Shown: in pieces, positions 5,206-6,944 of the stretch
Layout: the number at the start of each line of letters is the position of its first letter
How positions within the stretch are numbered: the stretch's first letter is position 1
Assembly: GCA_031262335.1 (NCBI GenBank)
Contig: JAISHX010000130.1
Coordinates: 1-6,944, forward strand
Length of the DNA stretch: 6,944 nucleotides
Reading direction: 5' to 3'
Source: Clostridiales bacterium
GTDB taxonomy: Bacteria > Bacillota > Clostridia > Lachnospirales > WRAX01
Notes under the pieces: model-generated
What the model saw: only the letters and a program-made list of their open reading frames with translations
The model's database searches: none
Told to the model about the DNA's origin: nothing
Position numbers and translations under genes: made by a program

Positions 5206-6944
5206 ATGAACATTAGGATTTTTTTTGCCGCCTTTGCGGCTTTTGTTGTATTATTTTGTTCCGAAACTTTTGCGAAAACGCTTTTTTATGACGGCGTTGC
5301 CCACGAGTATGACCTTGCGCCGACAAAGCTAATAATAAACGGCAAAGAAATTACGGAATTGCCGATGGAGCCTGTCAATTTGAACGGGCGTGTATATGTT
5401 CCGGCAAGAGAAGTTTTTGAAGCATTGGGCAGTACCGTTGTGTGGGTAGGTGAAACAAATCAAGTATACATAAGTTACGGTAACAAGTCAGTCATTCTTA
5501 CTATAAATGTTCCGATTCTTGTTGTCAACGACAAACTTGTCGATATTGATGCCGCACCGAAAAATATTAACGACAAAACAATGATTCCGGTACGTGCCGC
5601 TGCTGAAAACCTTGATTTTTTGGTTGAGTGGGATTCCGCAAATAATGCTGTTATAATAACGTCCCCAAACGCAACACCGTCACCATCACCTTCACCAACG
5701 CCATACCCTAACGATAAAAATCCCGAGCCGGAGTTGCCGGCAGAACCTGAATCCCCGACAAAATCTAATGATGTTTCTGTTGCGGAAATTCCTGTCGGAC
5801 AATTTCCCGAAACGAAAATATCAGGCATTATTCTTCCTGAATATGAAGGCAGAAGTTATGCCGTAATTACCGCCGACTCTGCAATAAGCAGAGTTGACAA
5901 GTTTATTTTAGCTGACAATCGTCTTGTTATTGACATTTACAACGCTGAAAACCTGCTTCCTCTAACCGAATACCCAACAGAAGGTGTGAACTACCTTTCA
6001 ACTGTGCGTGTCGGTCAAAATCAATTAGAGCCTGTCAAAATAACGCGTATTGTCTTTGACCTTACAAAAACGGTTAGCTTTTCGGTTTCAATTTCTGATG
6101 ACAGGAAAAATATTACAGTGTCGTTTGAACGCAACTATATCTCAAATGTGCTTTTTTCCACAGACGGCATCACCGACCGTATAGTAATTGAAGGTACAGT
6201 TACACCGGCAGTTTCAATCTTTCCTCTTGAATCTCCTAAACGCCTTGTTGTTGACATTCCTTTGGCACAAATTACAGAATCCAAAGTTATCGAATCCGCC
6301 GGACTTTTTGTCAATTCAGTAAGAGCTGCTCAATTTGACTCGCAAACCGCACGCATTGTTATTGATTTGAAAAAAGAGGCGAATTATACCGTCGAGAACT
6401 TGCAAAACACAACAACTATAAAAATTTCAGAAACAACTTATGAAAATATAGATTTCAGCCATGAACTGTCAACGCTTTCCATAAAAAAAGACCCGTACAT
6501 GCCGCTTGATATAAACCTGATTCAGCAGGAGGACAGATATTACGAGTATAAGTATGTTATAACTTTGCCCGGAGATTATTCCGGCTATCTCGGATACGGC
6601 GAAAGGCTTGTCAATGACGGATTGATAAATTCAATAGAAATTTCCACTACTGACGGAAAAACAAAAATCGTTTTCAATGAGGAGAAAATCCTTGCATTTG
6701 ACATAAAGCAGGATAACGACAATATTTATATTACAGCTATGATGCCAAAAGACAAATACTCAAAAATAATAGTCGTTGACCCCGGTCACGGCGGCTCCGA
6801 CCCCGGTACTGAAGGACATGGAATCCAAGAAAAAGACCCTAACCTTGATATTTCAAATAGGCTTGTTGCATTGCTTGAAACTAACAAAGATATAAAGGTG
6901 TATGCAACGCGTGTTTCAGACGTTTATCCGTCGCTTACAGACAG
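5206..6944 (+). CDS. Secreted N-acetylmuramoyl-L-alanine amidase, AMIN plus Amidase_3, with copper-amine-oxidase-N-like domain (3' partial)
   Basis: The frame is open for 579 codons to the window edge. Residues 1-23 form a signal peptide (MNIRIF, a hydrophobic core, then TFA before K24). Residues about 39-152 look like the copper amine oxidase N-terminal-like domain of Clostridia: LIINGKEI, VYVPAREVFEALG (63-75), a second half MIPVRAAAENLDFLVEWD (126-143) and a final VIIT. A Ser/Pro-rich, then Glu/Pro-rich linker spans about 153-188. Two AMIN domains follow, at about 218-308 (ITRIVFDL 279-286) and 312-408 (PKRLVVDI 344-351, TARIVIDL 381-388). An AMIN-like third segment is at about 420-513. 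The Amidase_3 catalytic domain begins near 520: VVDPGHGG holds zinc ligand H528, E542 is the second ligand, and TR...D...SLTD (568-579) is the usual start of the next motif. The third zinc His and the catalytic Glu lie beyond the window. The family cleaves the bond between muramic acid and L-alanine in peptidoglycan, outside the membrane. The likely role is cell separation, sporulation or wall turnover. It has its own promoter. Confidence 0.93.
   Translation, partial: MNIRIFFAAFAAFVVLFCSETFAKTLFYDGVAHEYDLAPTKLIINGKEITELPMEPVNLNGRVYVPAREVFEALGSTVVWVGETNQVYISYGNKSVILTINVPILVVNDKLVDIDAAPKNINDKTMIPVRAAAENLDFLVEWDSANNAVIITSPNATPSPSPSPTPYPNDKNPEPELPAEPESPTKSNDVSVAEIPVGQFPETKISGIILPEYEGRSYAVITADSAISRVDKFILADNRLVIDIYNAENLLPLTEYPTEGVNYLSTVRVGQNQLEPVKITRIVFDLTKTVSFSVSISDDRKNITVSFERNYISNVLFSTDGITDRIVIEGTVTPAVSIFPLESPKRLVVDIPLAQITESKVIESAGLFVNSVRAAQFDSQTARIVIDLKKEANYTVENLQNTTTIKISETTYENIDFSHELSTLSIKKDPYMPLDINLIQQEDRYYEYKYVITLPGDYSGYLGYGERLVNDGLINSIEISTTDGKTKIVFNEEKILAFDIKQDNDNIYITAMMPKDKYSKIIVVDPGHGGSDPGTEGHGIQEKDPNLDISNRLVALLETNKDIKVYATRVSDVYPSLTD
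5677..5703 (+). repeat. Short TCACCA-type repeat encoding a Ser/Pro linker
   Basis: Imperfect six-base units (TCACCA, TCACCT, TCACCA) encode PSPSPSPTP at residues 158-166 of the amidase. It is a low-complexity, extended and probably flexible spacer between the copper-amine-oxidase-like domain and the AMIN domains. Such simple repeats can vary in number between strains. Confidence 0.7.

Noticed and set aside
5239..5262. Possible lipoprotein signal at C18 of the amidase
   Set aside because: The residues before the Cys (VLFC) do not fit a lipobox, which needs a small residue at -1. A signal peptidase I site after TFA (residues 21-23) fits better.
5322..5661. Amine oxidase or copper-binding enzyme activity for the amidase N-terminal region
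   Set aside because: Only the small N-terminal-like domain is present, widely used as a non-catalytic module in secreted clostridial proteins. No copper-binding His cluster or oxidase catalytic domain is visible.
5475..5828. 117-residue minus-strand reading frame, rich in Gly, Ser and Asp
   Set aside because: It lies antisense inside the secreted amidase, whose domains are clear across this stretch. The Gly/Asp/Ser run is the reverse reading of the Pro-rich linker.
1..6944. CRISPR array, tRNA, rRNA, insertion sequence or prophage element
   Set aside because: No spaced direct repeats, cloverleaf-like sequence, transposase motif or terminal inverted repeats were seen. Coding genes fill nearly all the window.

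Overview
The window looks like chromosomal DNA from a low-to-moderate GC Firmicute, most likely a member of the Clostridia. The signs are strong GGAGG-type ribosome binding sites, frequent GTG and TTG starts, Firmicute-type OppD and OppF C-termini, and a secreted amidase that joins a copper-amine-oxidase-like domain to AMIN domains through a Ser/Pro-rich linker. The lineage is an inference from gene style; no rRNA or other taxonomic marker is present.

Bases 1-3936 (+ strand) hold four tightly packed genes of an oligopeptide/dipeptide ABC importer, in the order oppB (5'-truncated by the window edge), oppC, oppD, oppF. Junctions are an 11-base overlap, a 13-base gap and a 4-base ATGA overlap, so the genes are almost certainly one translationally coupled operon. 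Two permeases and two ATPases make a complete membrane core. The substrate-binding lipoprotein (OppA) is not in the window and may lie upstream. The operon ends in a 22-bp near-perfect hairpin that also contains the oppF stop codon.

Bases 3986-5104 (- strand) hold hemW, a radical-SAM protein of the coproporphyrinogen-oxidase-like family, convergent with oppF. The shared hairpin at 3931-3978 is built to terminate transcription from both sides.

Bases 5105-5205 are a short divergent intergenic region with a strong sigma-A type promoter (extended -10) facing right. From 5206 to the window end, and continuing beyond it, runs a large secreted N-acetylmuramoyl-L-alanine amidase: signal peptide, copper-amine-oxidase-N-like domain, Pro-rich linker, two AMIN domains plus a third AMIN-like segment, then the first part of an Amidase_3 zinc hydrolase domain. 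It is open to the window edge.

Together the window carries peptide uptake, a heme-chaperone-like radical SAM enzyme and a peptidoglycan remodelling enzyme. Only the opp genes form a functional unit. There is no gene-free stretch longer than about 100 bases, and I saw no RNA gene, mobile element, CRISPR array or convincing undescribed system. The points most worth a second look are the multi-domain amidase and the cysteine-free OppD C-terminus.
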